From: an uncultured Collinsella sp.
GTDB taxonomy: Bacteria; Actinomycetota; Coriobacteriia; Coriobacteriales; Coriobacteriaceae
Length of the DNA stretch: 64,000 bases
Assembly: GCA_900541665.1 (NCBI GenBank)
Contig: UQKV01000001.1
Span: forward strand, 55,161-119,160
Direction: 5' to 3'
The position numbers were made by a program, and so were the translations under genes. The notes beneath the pieces are model-generated. The model did no database searches. It was not told the DNA's origin and was given only the letters and a program-made list of their open reading frames with translations. This document shows positions 7,783 through 17,030 of this stretch, one piece after another. Within the stretch, counting starts at the first letter, position 1. Each line of letters opens with the position of its first letter.

Positions 7783-9249
7783 TTACTCGCCCTCCGAGGT
7801 CTCGGCATCGTCCGCGGCATCCACCGCATCGACAACCTCGACGCCCTCATCCGCAGCATCGGTCACGTCAATGGCCTCAACGGCAACGTCCTCGTCAGCA
7901 TCCTCGAGCTCTTCGTACTCCGAGAAGTCCTCAGCGCCCTCAAAGTCAAAGGCGCGCTGGCAAATGCGGACCTCGTCGCCCGCACGGCAACCGGCCTTCT
8001 CGAGCGCGTCGTCAACACCCATACGCGCAAACTTATGCTGCAGGTAAATGACGGCTTCCTCATTTTCCCAGTCGGTCTGGATGACCATGCGCTCGATGGC
8101 ACGACCGACCACGCGGAAGGCACCGGGCTCCTCCTGGACAATGCGGAAACGCTTCTCACGCTGCAGGCGACGGCGCTCCCACTCATCGTCGCGCAGAACG
8201 ACCGGCTCATCGGAGACCGACAGCTCGGCGCGCAGCTTAGCCACCTGCTCGCCCACGGCAAGCATCAGCGTGTTGAGGCCGGCGCCCGTAACAGCAGACA
8301 CGGCAAAGAACATATGTCCATCGTCGAGCGCTGCGCGCTTGAGGTCGGCAATCTTGTCGGCCGTGCCCGGCGCGTCGCACTTGTTGGCAACGACGATCTG
8401 CGGACGCTCCGAAAGCTCGGCGCCATACTGCTCGAGCTCGCGGTTGATGATGCGATAGTCCTCAACCGGATCGCGATCCTCAAAACCGCCCGTCATGTCG
8501 ACGACGTGCATGATCAAGGCCGTACGCTCAATGTGGCGCAGGAACTGGTGACCCAGGCCCTTGCCCTCGCTCGCGCCCTCGATCAAACCGGGAACGTCGG
8601 CAACGACGTAAGAATATTCGCCGGCACGCACCATGCCGAGGTTCGGAACGAGCGTGGTAAACGGGTAGTCGGCGATCTTGGGACGGGCGGCACTCATGCG
8701 AGCGATGAGCGATGACTTACCCACCGAGGGGAAGCCCACGAGCGCGGCATCGGCCATAAGCTTCATCTCGAGCTCAATCCAGTGTTCCTCGGCCGGCTCG
8801 CCCAGCTGAGCGAAAGCGGGCGCGCGGCGCACCGACGTCACAAAGTGCGTGTTGCCCAGGCCGCCGGCGCCACCAGGAGCCACGACAACGCGCTCGCCAT
8901 CGTGCACCAGATCGGCAATCTCGAACATCGGGGTCTGCGTCTCGGGGTCGAGCTCGCGCACCACGGTACCCATAGGGACCTTGAGAATCAGGTCCTCGCC
9001 GCTCTTGCCGTTACGACGGGCGCCCTGCCCGTGCGTGCCGCGCTCGGCGCGGAAGTGATGCTTAAAGCGGTAATCGATCAGCGAAGACAGCTGAGCATCG
9101 GCCTGGATGACGACGTTGCCGCCACGACCGCCGTCGCCGCCATCGGGGCCGCCCTTGGGGACAAATGCCTCGCGCCTAAACGACATGCATCCGGCTCCGC
9201 CGTCGCCGCCGCACACGTTAATGCGGCTGATATCGGTGAACTGTGACAA
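7783..9249 (-). CDS. obgE: Obg family GTPase CgtA/ObgE
   Basis: A 50S-associated GTPase in ribosome assembly and stress response. Order: Obg glycine-rich domain (1-158, with GGDGGAGCMSFRREAFVPKG), G domain with P-loop GFPSVGKSS (about 172-180), DVPGLIEGASEGKGLG (G3) and NKCD (G4), then the C-terminal OCT domain (about 345-425). An acidic tail of some 60 residues ends the 488 aa; it is longer than in E. coli, and such tails occur in actinobacteria. The start is a TTG at 9249 with GGAGG upstream. A terminator-like hairpin separates it from rpmA. Confidence 0.96.
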   Translation of the reverse strand: MSQFTDISRINVCGGDGGAGCMSFRREAFVPKGGPDGGDGGRGGNVVIQADAQLSSLIDYRFKHHFRAERGTHGQGARRNGKSGEDLILKVPMGTVVRELDPETQTPMFEIADLVHDGERVVVAPGGAGGLGNTHFVTSVRRAPAFAQLGEPAEEHWIELEMKLMADAALVGFPSVGKSSLIARMSAARPKIADYPFTTLVPNLGMVRAGEYSYVVADVPGLIEGASEGKGLGHQFLRHIERTALIMHVVDMTGGFEDRDPVEDYRIINRELEQYGAELSERPQIVVANKCDAPGTADKIADLKRAALDDGHMFFAVSAVTGAGLNTLMLAVGEQVAKLRAELSVSDEPVVLRDDEWERRRLQREKRFRIVQEEPGAFRVVGRAIERMVIQTDWENEEAVIYLQHKFARMGVDDALEKAGCRAGDEVRICQRAFDFEGAEDFSEYEELEDADEDVAVEAIDVTDAADEGVEVVDAVDAADDAETSEGE

Positions 9250-9263
9250 CAGAATCGCCTCCT

Positions 9264-9308
9264 ACAAAAAGAGGGAGACCCTTGAATCCTAAAACTCAAG
9301 TGCCTCCC
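9264..9308 (-). terminator. Intrinsic terminator between rpmA and obgE
   Basis: On the minus strand GGGAGGCACTTGAG pairs imperfectly with TCAAGGGTCTCCC, followed by TCTTTTTG. It lies downstream of rpmA and just ahead of the obgE ribosome site, so it may limit read-through from rplU-rpmA into obgE. Confidence 0.7.
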
Positions 9309-9333
9309 ACATATGTGCTCTATGAAGGGTGAA

Positions 9334-9591
9334 TTACGCGTTCGCGAGCGGGCGTACGCTGACCCTGTGCTTGATACCCTTGTGGAACTCAACGGTACCG
9401 TCGACCAGCGCGAACAGCGTGTCGTCCTTACCACGGCCAACGTTCTCACCCGGGTGGATGTGCGTGCCGTGCTGACGGACGAGAATCGTGCCCGTGGTTA
9501 CCGTCTGGCCGGCATAGCGCTTCGTGCCAAGGCGCTGACCGCGGGAGTCACGGCCATTACGGGAGGAACCGAGTCCTTTTTTGTGTGCCAT
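9334..9591 (-). CDS. rpmA: 50S ribosomal protein L27
   Basis: L27 reaches the peptidyl transferase centre with its N-terminus. Residues AHKKGLGSSRNGRDSRGQRLG and the GTILVRQHGTHIHPGENVGRGKDDTLFA region (as shorter conserved pieces) are diagnostic. 85 aa, ATG at 9591. The N-terminus begins directly with MAHKKG, so there is no Firmicute-type cleaved leader peptide. It follows rplU by 33 bases. Confidence 0.98.
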   Translation of the reverse strand: MAHKKGLGSSRNGRDSRGQRLGTKRYAGQTVTTGTILVRQHGTHIHPGENVGRGKDDTLFALVDGTVEFHKGIKHRVSVRPLANA

Positions 9592-9624
9592 TGTGTATAC
9601 CTACTCTTTCGTTACGAGTGTAAT

Positions 9625-9999
9625 CTACTCGGCGACGGGAGCCTCGGCAACAGCCTCGGCCTCTGCCTTGACAGCCTTCTTGGCGCGGGACGTAGCCTGG
9701 ACCTTCACGATCTTCAGCTTGGTGAGCTGCTGACGATGACCCTTCAGACGACGATAGCGCTTACGCTTGTGGAACTTGAAGACCAGCTGCTTCTCGCCCT
9801 TGAACTGCTCAACGATCTGAGCGGTAACCTTGGCCTTGGCCAGCTTGTCGGGATCGGTGACGATCTTCTTACCATCGTTGAGGAAGATAACCGGCAGGGT
9901 GACCTTGTCGCCCTCATTGCCCTCGATCTTCTCGACGGTGATGACATCGTCGGTGGCGACCTTGTACTGCTTGCCGCCCGTGTTAACGATTGCGTACAT
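9625..9999 (-). CDS. rplU: 50S ribosomal protein L21
   Basis: The product starts MYAIVNTGGKQYKV, the invariant L21 N-terminus, and has the KFHKRKRYRRLKGHRQ rRNA-binding block. I use ATG at 9999 (124 aa) with GAAGGG upstream; a frame opening 7 codons earlier has no conserved residues. The C-terminus ends in an Ala/Glu-rich tail of about 20 residues. Confidence 0.97.
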   Translation of the reverse strand: MYAIVNTGGKQYKVATDDVITVEKIEGNEGDKVTLPVIFLNDGKKIVTDPDKLAKAKVTAQIVEQFKGEKQLVFKFHKRKRYRRLKGHRQQLTKLKIVKVQATSRAKKAVKAEAEAVAEAPVAE

Positions 10000-10041
10000 G
10001 TTTACTTGCCCTTCATGCATCAGTTAGTGCAACAGCCGAAT

Positions 10042-10070
10042 ATAGTAGCAGGCGAAAATACCCCCGTCAA
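10042..10070 (-). promoter_or_regulatory. Promoter for rplU-rpmA
   Basis: Minus-strand TTGACG (10065-10070) and TACTAT (10042-10047) are spaced 17 bases, about 43 bases upstream of the rplU ATG. The -35 overlaps the last codons of the upstream gene. This is the best promoter match I found in the window. Confidence 0.7.
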
Positions 10071-10879
10071 CGAGTATGTGGAGCAAATCCACAAGTTCGC
10101 ACAGGTATGGGGCTGACGAGTCGGCCCTCGTCGTCCTCGCATGCTTGATTCTGACGCTCGACATCGTAGGAGCAGATGGTCACGAGGTCTTGCATACCGG
10201 TGGAAACAATAGGCGCATCCACGCCCGGGGTCAAGCCCTGCAACAAAACATCAGCAGCAGAAAGCAAAATTTCCGGACGCATGGAGCCCTCGTTGTCGGC
10301 ATGGGTGTCGAGCATGAGCACTAAATGGTCCGGGCGCTCCCCCGCCGTGAGTTCATAGCCCACGAGCGTGTGATCCAAATCCAAGCGCTTGCTCTTTTTG
10401 CCGCGTGCGTAGTCGATGCCATGGTCCGCGCGCAGCGTGTCGATCGCACGACGCACCTCGTCGGCGCTTACGGGCGCCTCGGGATCCAAGTGCAGATCGA
10501 TGCGATACGACAGGCGCGTGAGCTGCGCCGTCAAGGCCGGCGTGCGCACGTCGATGTACGCCGCCTCGATGGGCGCCAGATCGGCCGGAGACGCCGCAGC
10601 CAGGCGCTCAAACGCCTCGTCGAGCGCCACGAACTCGGTCATAAACAGGTCATACCACTCGCAGGTCGACGACGTACCCACCGGTAGCGCCGAAGAGAAG
10701 CCCACGCGCATGTGCGGGGAGAAGCCCTGCGTGACGGCATAGGGAAGTCCCGCACGGCGCACGATGCGCTCAATGGTATGGATCACTTCGAGATGGCCCA
10801 GGTACTTAAGGCGATCTCGCTTGCCATAGCGAACACGAAGCCTAAAGAGCGTGGGGTTGTCGGTCAGGCGCTCACTCAT
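10067..10879 (-). CDS. TIGR03936 family radical-SAM-associated protein (DUF2344)
   Basis: A 270-aa cytoplasmic protein of the DUF2344 family, defined by its tight linkage to the TIGR03960 radical SAM gene, here directly upstream with a 4-base ATGA overlap. Conserved features include RVRYGKRDRLKYLGHLEV near the N-terminus and AVTQGFSPHMRVGFSSALPVG. The function is unknown. In some species the two are one fused protein, implying that they work together. No metal cluster motif is visible in this half. Confidence 0.9.
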   Translation of the reverse strand: MSERLTDNPTLFRLRVRYGKRDRLKYLGHLEVIHTIERIVRRAGLPYAVTQGFSPHMRVGFSSALPVGTSSTCEWYDLFMTEFVALDEAFERLAAASPADLAPIEAAYIDVRTPALTAQLTRLSYRIDLHLDPEAPVSADEVRRAIDTLRADHGIDYARGKKSKRLDLDHTLVGYELTAGERPDHLVLMLDTHADNEGSMRPEILLSAADVLLQGLTPGVDAPIVSTGMQDLVTICSYDVERQNQACEDDEGRLVSPIPVRTCGFAPHTR

Positions 10880-12753
10880 GCGCGATCACCCATCAATACA
10901 TTCTTGGCGTGGAGCGTGGGACAGATTCCGCAGCCGGTGCACGACGTGCGGGTGCAGTCGGGAGTCGTGACACCCTCGAGCGAGCGACGGTACTCGCGCT
11001 CGAGGAAGCCGCGCGTGCAGCCGGGGCTCACGTGTTCCCACGGCAGACGCCAGTCCAACTCGTAGGGCAGGTGCACGAGCTCATTGAGGTCGATGCCGTT
11101 TTTGGCAGCAGCCTCCTTCCAGTTATCGAGCGAGAAATGCTCTACCCAGGCGTCAAAGCGAGAGCCCGCGCGCCAAGCATCGATGATGACGGGCGTCATG
11201 TCGCGACCGGCGCGGGACAGCGCGGCCTCGATGAGCGAGGTCTCGGCATCGTGGTAATGCACGCGGACGGCACGGTTGCGAACGCTCGTAATGAGCAGTT
11301 TCTGGCGACGCTTGACGTCGTCGTAGTCGAGCTGCGGGCACCACTGGAACGGCGTGGCAGCCTTGGGGATAAAGACCGAAACCGAGATGGACACCGAGAT
11401 CGAGCCGCGACGAGCCTTGGGCACCACGGAACGACCGAGCTCCAGCACGTGATCGGCCAGATTGGCGATGGCCACGATATCCTCGTCGCGCTCGCCGGGA
11501 AGGCCCATCATAAAGTAAAGCTTCATGCGGTTCCAGCCGGCCTCGAAGGCTGCCTTGGCCGCACGGTCCAGGTCCTCCTCGGTCACGTTCTTGTTAATGA
11601 TGTCGCGCATGCGCTGGCTGCCGGCCTCGGGCGCGAACGTCAGGCCGCCCTTCTTTTCGCCAGCGACCGACTCGGCCATATCCACGCCAAACGAATCCAG
11701 GCGCTGCGACGGAATAGACACGCGAATACCCGTATCCTCCAGGCGACGGTTGAGCCTGCCGAGCACGTCGCGAATGCAGGAGTGGTCGGTCGTGGAGAGC
11801 GAGGTCAGCGACACCTCGTCATAGCCGGTCTTTTCCAGACCCTGAATCACCGACGAGACGATCTGGTCGGCCGAGCGCTCGCGCACCGGGCGATACGTCA
11901 TACCGGCCTGACAAAAACGACAGCCGCGGGCGCAGCCGCGCAGGATCTCGATAGACAGGCGGTCGTGGACCAGCTGCGCATAGGGCACGCACGACTGCGA
12001 CAGCGGATTCGTGGCGCCGAAATCCTCGACAACGCGCTTGTAGACCACGGTCGGCGCATCCTTGCCCTCACGTGGCACGGTGTAGCCATGCGGCGAGCAG
12101 GGCTCGTCGTGACGAACCTCATAGAGCGACGGCACGTAGTTGCCGGCAATGGATGCAAGCTGCTCGACAATCTGCGCGCGCGGGACTCCTTCATCACGCA
12201 GGCGGCGATGCAACTGGCAGGTCTCGAGCAGCGATTCCTCGCCCTCGCCGATGAGGATGGCATCGAAGAAGGCCGCGTACGGCTCGGGGTTGTACACCGA
12301 GGGGCCGCCGGCGATGATGATGGGGTCGTCTTCACCTCGGTCGGCCGCTAACAGCGGAATGCCAGCGAGGTCGAGCGCCTCGAGGAAGTTCGTCACCGCC
12401 ATCTCGTGCGGCACATGCAGACCGACGATATCAAACGAAGCGACCGGCGCTGCACCCTCGAGTGAGAGCAGCGGAATGCCCGCCTCGCGCATAGCGTCAC
12501 CCATATCGGGCCACGGCACATAGCCACGCTCGCAGGAGATGCCCTCGGCCTGGTTAAGGATGTTGTAGAGGATGGCGATACCCTGGTTGGGCAGACCAAC
12601 CTCGTACACATCCGGGTAGATCAGGCAGCAACGGTAATCGGCATCGGCCTTGGAAAGCGTGCCCCACTCGTGATCGATATAGCGACTCGGCTTCTCGACC
12701 TTGGCGAGCAACGGCTCAATTAAATGAAAACAATCTTGGTATGCAACGCGCAA
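10876..12753 (-). CDS. TIGR03960 family B12-binding/radical SAM protein
   Basis: A 625-aa protein with an N-terminal cobalamin-binding-like domain (YPDVYEVGLPNQGIAILYN, then GPSVYNPEPYAAFFDAIL) and a radical SAM core. The core's CxxxCxxC motif is CARGCRFCQAGMTYRP, binding a 4Fe-4S cluster and SAM. The C-terminus has an extra cysteine group, CTRTSCTGCGICP, that could hold another cluster. The substrate is unknown for the family. The start is a TTG at 12753 with AGGGG upstream. It is paired with the DUF2344 gene and lies next to rplU-rpmA. Confidence 0.92.
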   Translation of the reverse strand: MRVAYQDCFHLIEPLLAKVEKPSRYIDHEWGTLSKADADYRCCLIYPDVYEVGLPNQGIAILYNILNQAEGISCERGYVPWPDMGDAMREAGIPLLSLEGAAPVASFDIVGLHVPHEMAVTNFLEALDLAGIPLLAADRGEDDPIIIAGGPSVYNPEPYAAFFDAILIGEGEESLLETCQLHRRLRDEGVPRAQIVEQLASIAGNYVPSLYEVRHDEPCSPHGYTVPREGKDAPTVVYKRVVEDFGATNPLSQSCVPYAQLVHDRLSIEILRGCARGCRFCQAGMTYRPVRERSADQIVSSVIQGLEKTGYDEVSLTSLSTTDHSCIRDVLGRLNRRLEDTGIRVSIPSQRLDSFGVDMAESVAGEKKGGLTFAPEAGSQRMRDIINKNVTEEDLDRAAKAAFEAGWNRMKLYFMMGLPGERDEDIVAIANLADHVLELGRSVVPKARRGSISVSISVSVFIPKAATPFQWCPQLDYDDVKRRQKLLITSVRNRAVRVHYHDAETSLIEAALSRAGRDMTPVIIDAWRAGSRFDAWVEHFSLDNWKEAAAKNGIDLNELVHLPYELDWRLPWEHVSPGCTRGFLEREYRRSLEGVTTPDCTRTSCTGCGICPTLHAKNVLMGDRA

Positions 12754-12763
12754 CGGAAAACCC

Positions 12764-13693
12764 CTAAGCAGCGAGATCGGATGCGTCTTGGTAGGACGCC
12801 ATAGGACGGGTAGCGCCCGCGACCGTGGTCACCAGATCGCGAACGCGGGAGAACGTGGCAGTGACCGACTCGTTGGCACGGCTGTAGTCGACATCGCGCT
12901 CGTAGAGCGAAACAAGCGCACGGCCCATGCCGTAGGTGCCCGCGGCAGCAGTGAGCGCCTTGACGGCAAACCCAATATGCGGCGTTTGTTTGACGAGCGC
13001 GCGGGTGACCGCGCGGATCACAAGACCGCCGGCAAGCACGCCCGCGACCTCGTAGCCGCGCTCAGGCTTAATGCCGCGTCCAAAGACGGCAGCGAGCTCA
13101 AAGAGCATGCCCACCTGCGCCAGCGCCATAACGGGATAATCGGCGCCCGGCAAAAACACCAGTGCACCGGTCGCCATATTGGTGAGCGCGCACGAGGTGA
13201 TGATACGATTGGCCGCCGCGATGCGCATGAAGGCAAAGTTCGCCGCAAAAGCCGTTTCCTTTTCGGTGCGATCGAGAATCCAGCGTGCAAGCGTCTCGAG
13301 CAGATACGTCTTATCGGTCGCCGCTACCACGCCGAGCATGGGCGTGGACTCCTCGATAAACGGCACCTCCACAGCGGACTCGGCAAGCACGCACACAGGT
13401 GCGCCGGCGATCACGAGCTCCTGCACGGCACTCTCCAAGCGGTCGGAACCACACGAGAGCACCAGCACCACATCGGTATCGGTCTTTGGAGCAATTCGCT
13501 CCTCCCCCAGACGCTCGACGCGTACAATGCCCGAGGTCGTCTGTGGCACAAAGGCGTCACGCACCGTCTCGGCCAGAAAGCGCGATGCGGACGAATCCAG
13601 ATAGACCGAGACGCGCACCGGCGTATCGGAATCCTTCTTAACGGACGCGCCCATCTTAAAAGCGCGGGTCAGCTTATCTACGGGAATTTTCAT
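12764..13693 (-). CDS. DUF697-like membrane-associated protein of unknown function
   Basis: I do not recognise a named gene. The first about 130 residues look like a soluble Rossmann-like part (TDVVLVLSCGSDRLES, then VIAGAPVCVLAESAVEVPF). Residues about 150-260 resemble the DUF697 domain: FMRIAAANRIITSCALTNM, a PGADYPVMALAQVGMLFELA stretch and ALTAAAGTYGMGRALVSLYE, with hydrophobic helices likely to sit in or on the membrane. It lies 10 bases before the radical SAM gene and 18 bases after rodA on the same strand, so it may be the last gene of the elongation cluster. No P-loop is present, unlike DUF697 proteins fused to GTPases. Confidence 0.6.
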   Translation of the reverse strand: MKIPVDKLTRAFKMGASVKKDSDTPVRVSVYLDSSASRFLAETVRDAFVPQTTSGIVRVERLGEERIAPKTDTDVVLVLSCGSDRLESAVQELVIAGAPVCVLAESAVEVPFIEESTPMLGVVAATDKTYLLETLARWILDRTEKETAFAANFAFMRIAAANRIITSCALTNMATGALVFLPGADYPVMALAQVGMLFELAAVFGRGIKPERGYEVAGVLAGGLVIRAVTRALVKQTPHIGFAVKALTAAAGTYGMGRALVSLYERDVDYSRANESVTATFSRVRDLVTTVAGATRPMASYQDASDLAA

Positions 13694-13711
13694 AGCAAAC
13701 CCCTCCAGCGG

Positions 13712-14938
13712 TTACGCGGCGCCCGAACGATGCCGCCATATGGATTGTACGATACCCACCGTCAGCAGCTGAATCATCATCGAAGACGAACCGAAGCTAA
13801 TAAACGGTAGCGGAATACCGGTAATCGGCATCATGCCGATGCACATGCCGATGTTTTCGAAGGTCTGGAACGCCCACATGCCAACGATGCCCACACACGA
13901 AAGACGCAAAAACAGCGACTCACACTTAAAGGCGACGCGGATCGTCGAGAAGATGAGCAGCACGTACAAGCACAGCAGCAAAAAGGAGCCGCAGAAGCCA
14001 AAGGTCTCGGACAAAAAGGCGAAGACGAAGTCGGTGTGGAACTCAGGCAGAAAGCCGCCGGCCGACTGCGTCGCATGGCCCAAACCCTTACCAAAGAAGC
14101 CGCCCGAGCCAACGGCGATAAGCGACTGCTGCAGGTTGTAGGCATCGTCCGAATCGGCATTATCGGGGTCGATAAAGACCGTCAGACGGTTCATCTGATA
14201 CTGCTTGATGAGCACATCGTGGCCGAGCAACGAATCAAAGACCGAATCGAGCGCCAGGACGAGGGCCACCAGGCCCACGAGCAGGGCAAGAGTCGACAGC
14301 ACCCATTCGCGGCGTGCACCGCTCATACAAATGACGATGGCGCCCGAAACCAGCACGACCAGGCCCGAGCCCAGGTCGCCCATGGCAACGACGGCCAAAA
14401 ACGGAATGGACAGCATGCCGCAGAGCTTGACGTAGTCGCGAACAGTATCGATGCGACCGTTATACTGCGAGCCAAGCGTAGCAATAAAGAAGATGGTGAT
14501 AAGCTTGGCAAGCTCAACCGGCTGGAATGTCAAGCCGATACCGGGAATCTTGATCCAGCCCGTCATGCCCAGACCGCCCGTATAGGACAGACCCGGAATC
14601 TTGGGCGAGAGGATCACGATCAGGTCGATGACGAGCAACGCCGTCGAGAAATTGGAAATACCGCGCAGGTCGGAGCGCCAGACCAGCACCGCCAGCACCG
14701 TGCCGATGCCAATTCCCAGCAGATGGCGCGAGAACGAAGCATCGGCCTTAAACTGCGAAGCAGACCAGATGATGATGGCACCGTAGGCGACGAGCGCCAC
14801 AGTAGCCACGAGCACACCGATATGCACCTTTTGGCGAAACGTGCCGCGCGAGGCCGAAAGTTGCTTGTTGACACGGTCCAGGCTGCTGCGAGAGCCGGTC
14901 TTGGTTGAACGGAACAGATCCGCCGGAGAAAAATCCAT
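13712..14938 (-). CDS. rodA: RodA-type SEDS peptidoglycan polymerase
   Basis: A FtsW/RodA/SpoVE family lipid II polymerase, which works with the adjacent class B PBP. About ten membrane segments are visible. Signature pieces are IPGIGLTFQPVELAKL, GLGHATQSAGGFLPEFHTDFVFAFLSE (in short pieces) and the C-terminal GMMPITGIPLPFISFGSSS. I call it RodA rather than FtsW because it is in an mreBCD-PBP2 operon. 408 aa with an N-terminal cytoplasmic part of about 35 residues. It lies 9 bases after the PBP2 stop. Confidence 0.94.
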   Translation of the reverse strand: MDFSPADLFRSTKTGSRSSLDRVNKQLSASRGTFRQKVHIGVLVATVALVAYGAIIIWSASQFKADASFSRHLLGIGIGTVLAVLVWRSDLRGISNFSTALLVIDLIVILSPKIPGLSYTGGLGMTGWIKIPGIGLTFQPVELAKLITIFFIATLGSQYNGRIDTVRDYVKLCGMLSIPFLAVVAMGDLGSGLVVLVSGAIVICMSGARREWVLSTLALLVGLVALVLALDSVFDSLLGHDVLIKQYQMNRLTVFIDPDNADSDDAYNLQQSLIAVGSGGFFGKGLGHATQSAGGFLPEFHTDFVFAFLSETFGFCGSFLLLCLYVLLIFSTIRVAFKCESLFLRLSCVGIVGMWAFQTFENIGMCIGMMPITGIPLPFISFGSSSMMIQLLTVGIVQSIWRHRSGAA

Positions 14939-14947
14939 CGCAACCTC

Positions 14948-17017
14948 CTATCGAACCGAAGAATCGCCCGAGGCCGAAGAGGTATCGGGCTCGTCATAAA
15001 TCACGCCGAGCACGTCACGCACGACATGCATCGCGGTATCTGAGCCGCCGCCGCCCTGCTCCAGGACAGTAGCGATGACATACTTGGGGTCATCGGCCGG
15101 TGCATAGGCGCAGAACCAAGCGTATTCGTCCTCGCCGCTTTTCTCGCCCGTGCCCGACTTGCCGTATACCTGCGGCGTCAGGGTGCCAAAGTGCGCCGCC
15201 AAGGACGTCGATGCCGTGTAAATCACGTCGTGCATGCCGTTGCGAACAAGAGCCAAATCCGAATCGCTGTTGATCTTGGCCTCCAGGCGCTTCTTCTTGC
15301 CCTTGCCGTTGTACTTGTAGGCATCGCCGTCGCCATCGCGCGACACGGCGGACAAAAACACATGAGGCACGTACTGTTTGCCGCCGTTGGCAAGACCCAT
15401 ATAGGCGCACGCCATCTGCAGGGGCGTCACCAGGATGTCGCCCTGGCCGATGGCAATGTTGGTCATATCGCCGGCATTCCACTTGCGGTCCTCGGCAGAG
15501 GCGTCGGTGAAGTACGACTCTTTCCACTCGGCATCGGGAATACGGCCCGCACCCTCACTCGGCAGATCGATACCGCAGGTCTTGCCTAAGCCCCAGCGAC
15601 GAAAGACCTCCTGCAGGCCCTCGGAATGTTGCTCGTCATAAAAGAACGCCTTGCCCATGTCGTAGAAGACGGGGTCGCACGAGTTGGCGATACCCGACTG
15701 CAGCGTCATGGTGCCGTGGCCGGAATGCAGCCAGCAGTACTTGCCCCACGACTTGCCCAGACCCGTCCAATAGCCCGTGCAGTTGGTCGTCTGCCCCGAC
15801 GTGTAGGTTCCAAACTCAAGACCGGCCAGTGCCGAGAGCGGCTTGATGGTCGAAGCCGACATATACTGTCCGCTAATGGCGCGGTTGAGCAGCGGGTGCG
15901 AACCCTTGTCATCATTAAGCTCGGTCCACACGTCATTTGAGACACCGCCGATAAAGACGGACGGATCGAACTTGGGCTCGCTCGCCATGCCCAGGATCTC
16001 GCCATTGTTGGGATCGAGACACACCACAGCGCCGTTGCCGGCATTGCTGTAGCCAGTGGTCTTGGCAAGCTCGATAGCACTCGCCAGCGCCGTCTCACAG
16101 GCCTGTTGGATCTTAAGGTCGAGCGTGAGCTTAATGTCGGAGCCGGCCTTCGCGGGCACGGCGCCGGCCTGACCGGTCACATTGCCCGAGGCATCGACCT
16201 TGACGGTCTGCTCGCCACGAATACCCTGCAGCAGGTTTTCGTAGTAGCTCTCAACGCCCGCCTGGCCCACGATATCGCCCGACTGGTACGTAATCTTGCC
16301 AGCAGAAGCATCATCATCGCCAGAGGTTTTCTTATTCTGGGCCTCGAGCTGCTCGGAGGTAATGGTGCCGGTATAGCCCAAGACATGGCATGCCGTCTCG
16401 CCATATGGATACTGACGCTCAGTACGCTCGGCAATCTTGACGCCCGGGAACTCGCCGGCGTGTTCCTTGATATAGGCAACCGTGGAGCGACGGACGTCCG
16501 TCGCGATGGTATGCAGGCTCTGGGCGCCCTCTGTATTGTCCTGAATATTGCGAAGGACCGCCACGTAAGGCATTCCAAGCACGTTGGCAAGATGGCGAAC
16601 CAGAACCTCATCCTCGGCAAGGTCGCGGTAGGCCACGACAGCAAGTGAGGGACGGTTCTGGACAAGCGCCACGCCATTGCGGTCGAGGATGCGGCCGCGC
16701 ACAGCGGGAGTGGTAACGGTGCGAGTCTGATTACTATTGGCCTGCTTCTCGTAATAGCCCGACGAGACCATCTGCATGCCCCACAGCTTGACGGCGAGCG
16801 CCGCAAACATCGCGCCCACACCCGTGGTGAGGATGGAAAAGCGGCCCTTAAAGGCGGTCGACGCGGTATTGCCCTCGCCCTCGGTGGCGCGCGGGGCCGT
16901 TCCATGCTGCGTATCGTAGGTAAAACGGGAATCGCCACGACGCATGATGACCAGCGCGACCACGATGGCCACAACCAGCACGATACCGGCGATAATAACC
17001 GTCATCTGGGAAGACAT
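14948..17017 (-). CDS. mrdA: Penicillin-binding protein 2 (class B transpeptidase)
   Basis: A transpeptidase of the lateral wall. Dimerisation domain about 105-280 (PAVRGRILDRNGVALVQNRPS). Catalytic domain: active-site SxxK at STIK (about 389-392), second motif SCD (about 446-448) in place of SxN, and KSGTGE (about 620). There are two hydrophobic N-terminal segments, residues 5-25 and 60-82, separated by a hydrophilic, Thr/Gly/Glu-rich linker, whereas class B PBPs usually have one. 689 aa. It is embedded in mreB-mreC-mreD-PBP2-rodA. Confidence 0.94.
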   Translation of the reverse strand: MSSQMTVIIAGIVLVVAIVVALVIMRRGDSRFTYDTQHGTAPRATEGEGNTASTAFKGRFSILTTGVGAMFAALAVKLWGMQMVSSGYYEKQANSNQTRTVTTPAVRGRILDRNGVALVQNRPSLAVVAYRDLAEDEVLVRHLANVLGMPYVAVLRNIQDNTEGAQSLHTIATDVRRSTVAYIKEHAGEFPGVKIAERTERQYPYGETACHVLGYTGTITSEQLEAQNKKTSGDDDASAGKITYQSGDIVGQAGVESYYENLLQGIRGEQTVKVDASGNVTGQAGAVPAKAGSDIKLTLDLKIQQACETALASAIELAKTTGYSNAGNGAVVCLDPNNGEILGMASEPKFDPSVFIGGVSNDVWTELNDDKGSHPLLNRAISGQYMSASTIKPLSALAGLEFGTYTSGQTTNCTGYWTGLGKSWGKYCWLHSGHGTMTLQSGIANSCDPVFYDMGKAFFYDEQHSEGLQEVFRRWGLGKTCGIDLPSEGAGRIPDAEWKESYFTDASAEDRKWNAGDMTNIAIGQGDILVTPLQMACAYMGLANGGKQYVPHVFLSAVSRDGDGDAYKYNGKGKKKRLEAKINSDSDLALVRNGMHDVIYTASTSLAAHFGTLTPQVYGKSGTGEKSGEDEYAWFCAYAPADDPKYVIATVLEQGGGGSDTAMHVVRDVLGVIYDEPDTSSASGDSSVR

Positions 17018-17030
17018 CTACGGGCCTCCC

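Noticed and set aside
10909..12351. 480-codon frame opposite the TIGR03960 gene
   Set aside because: It is a shadow of the radical SAM gene, with no ribosome site or known domain.
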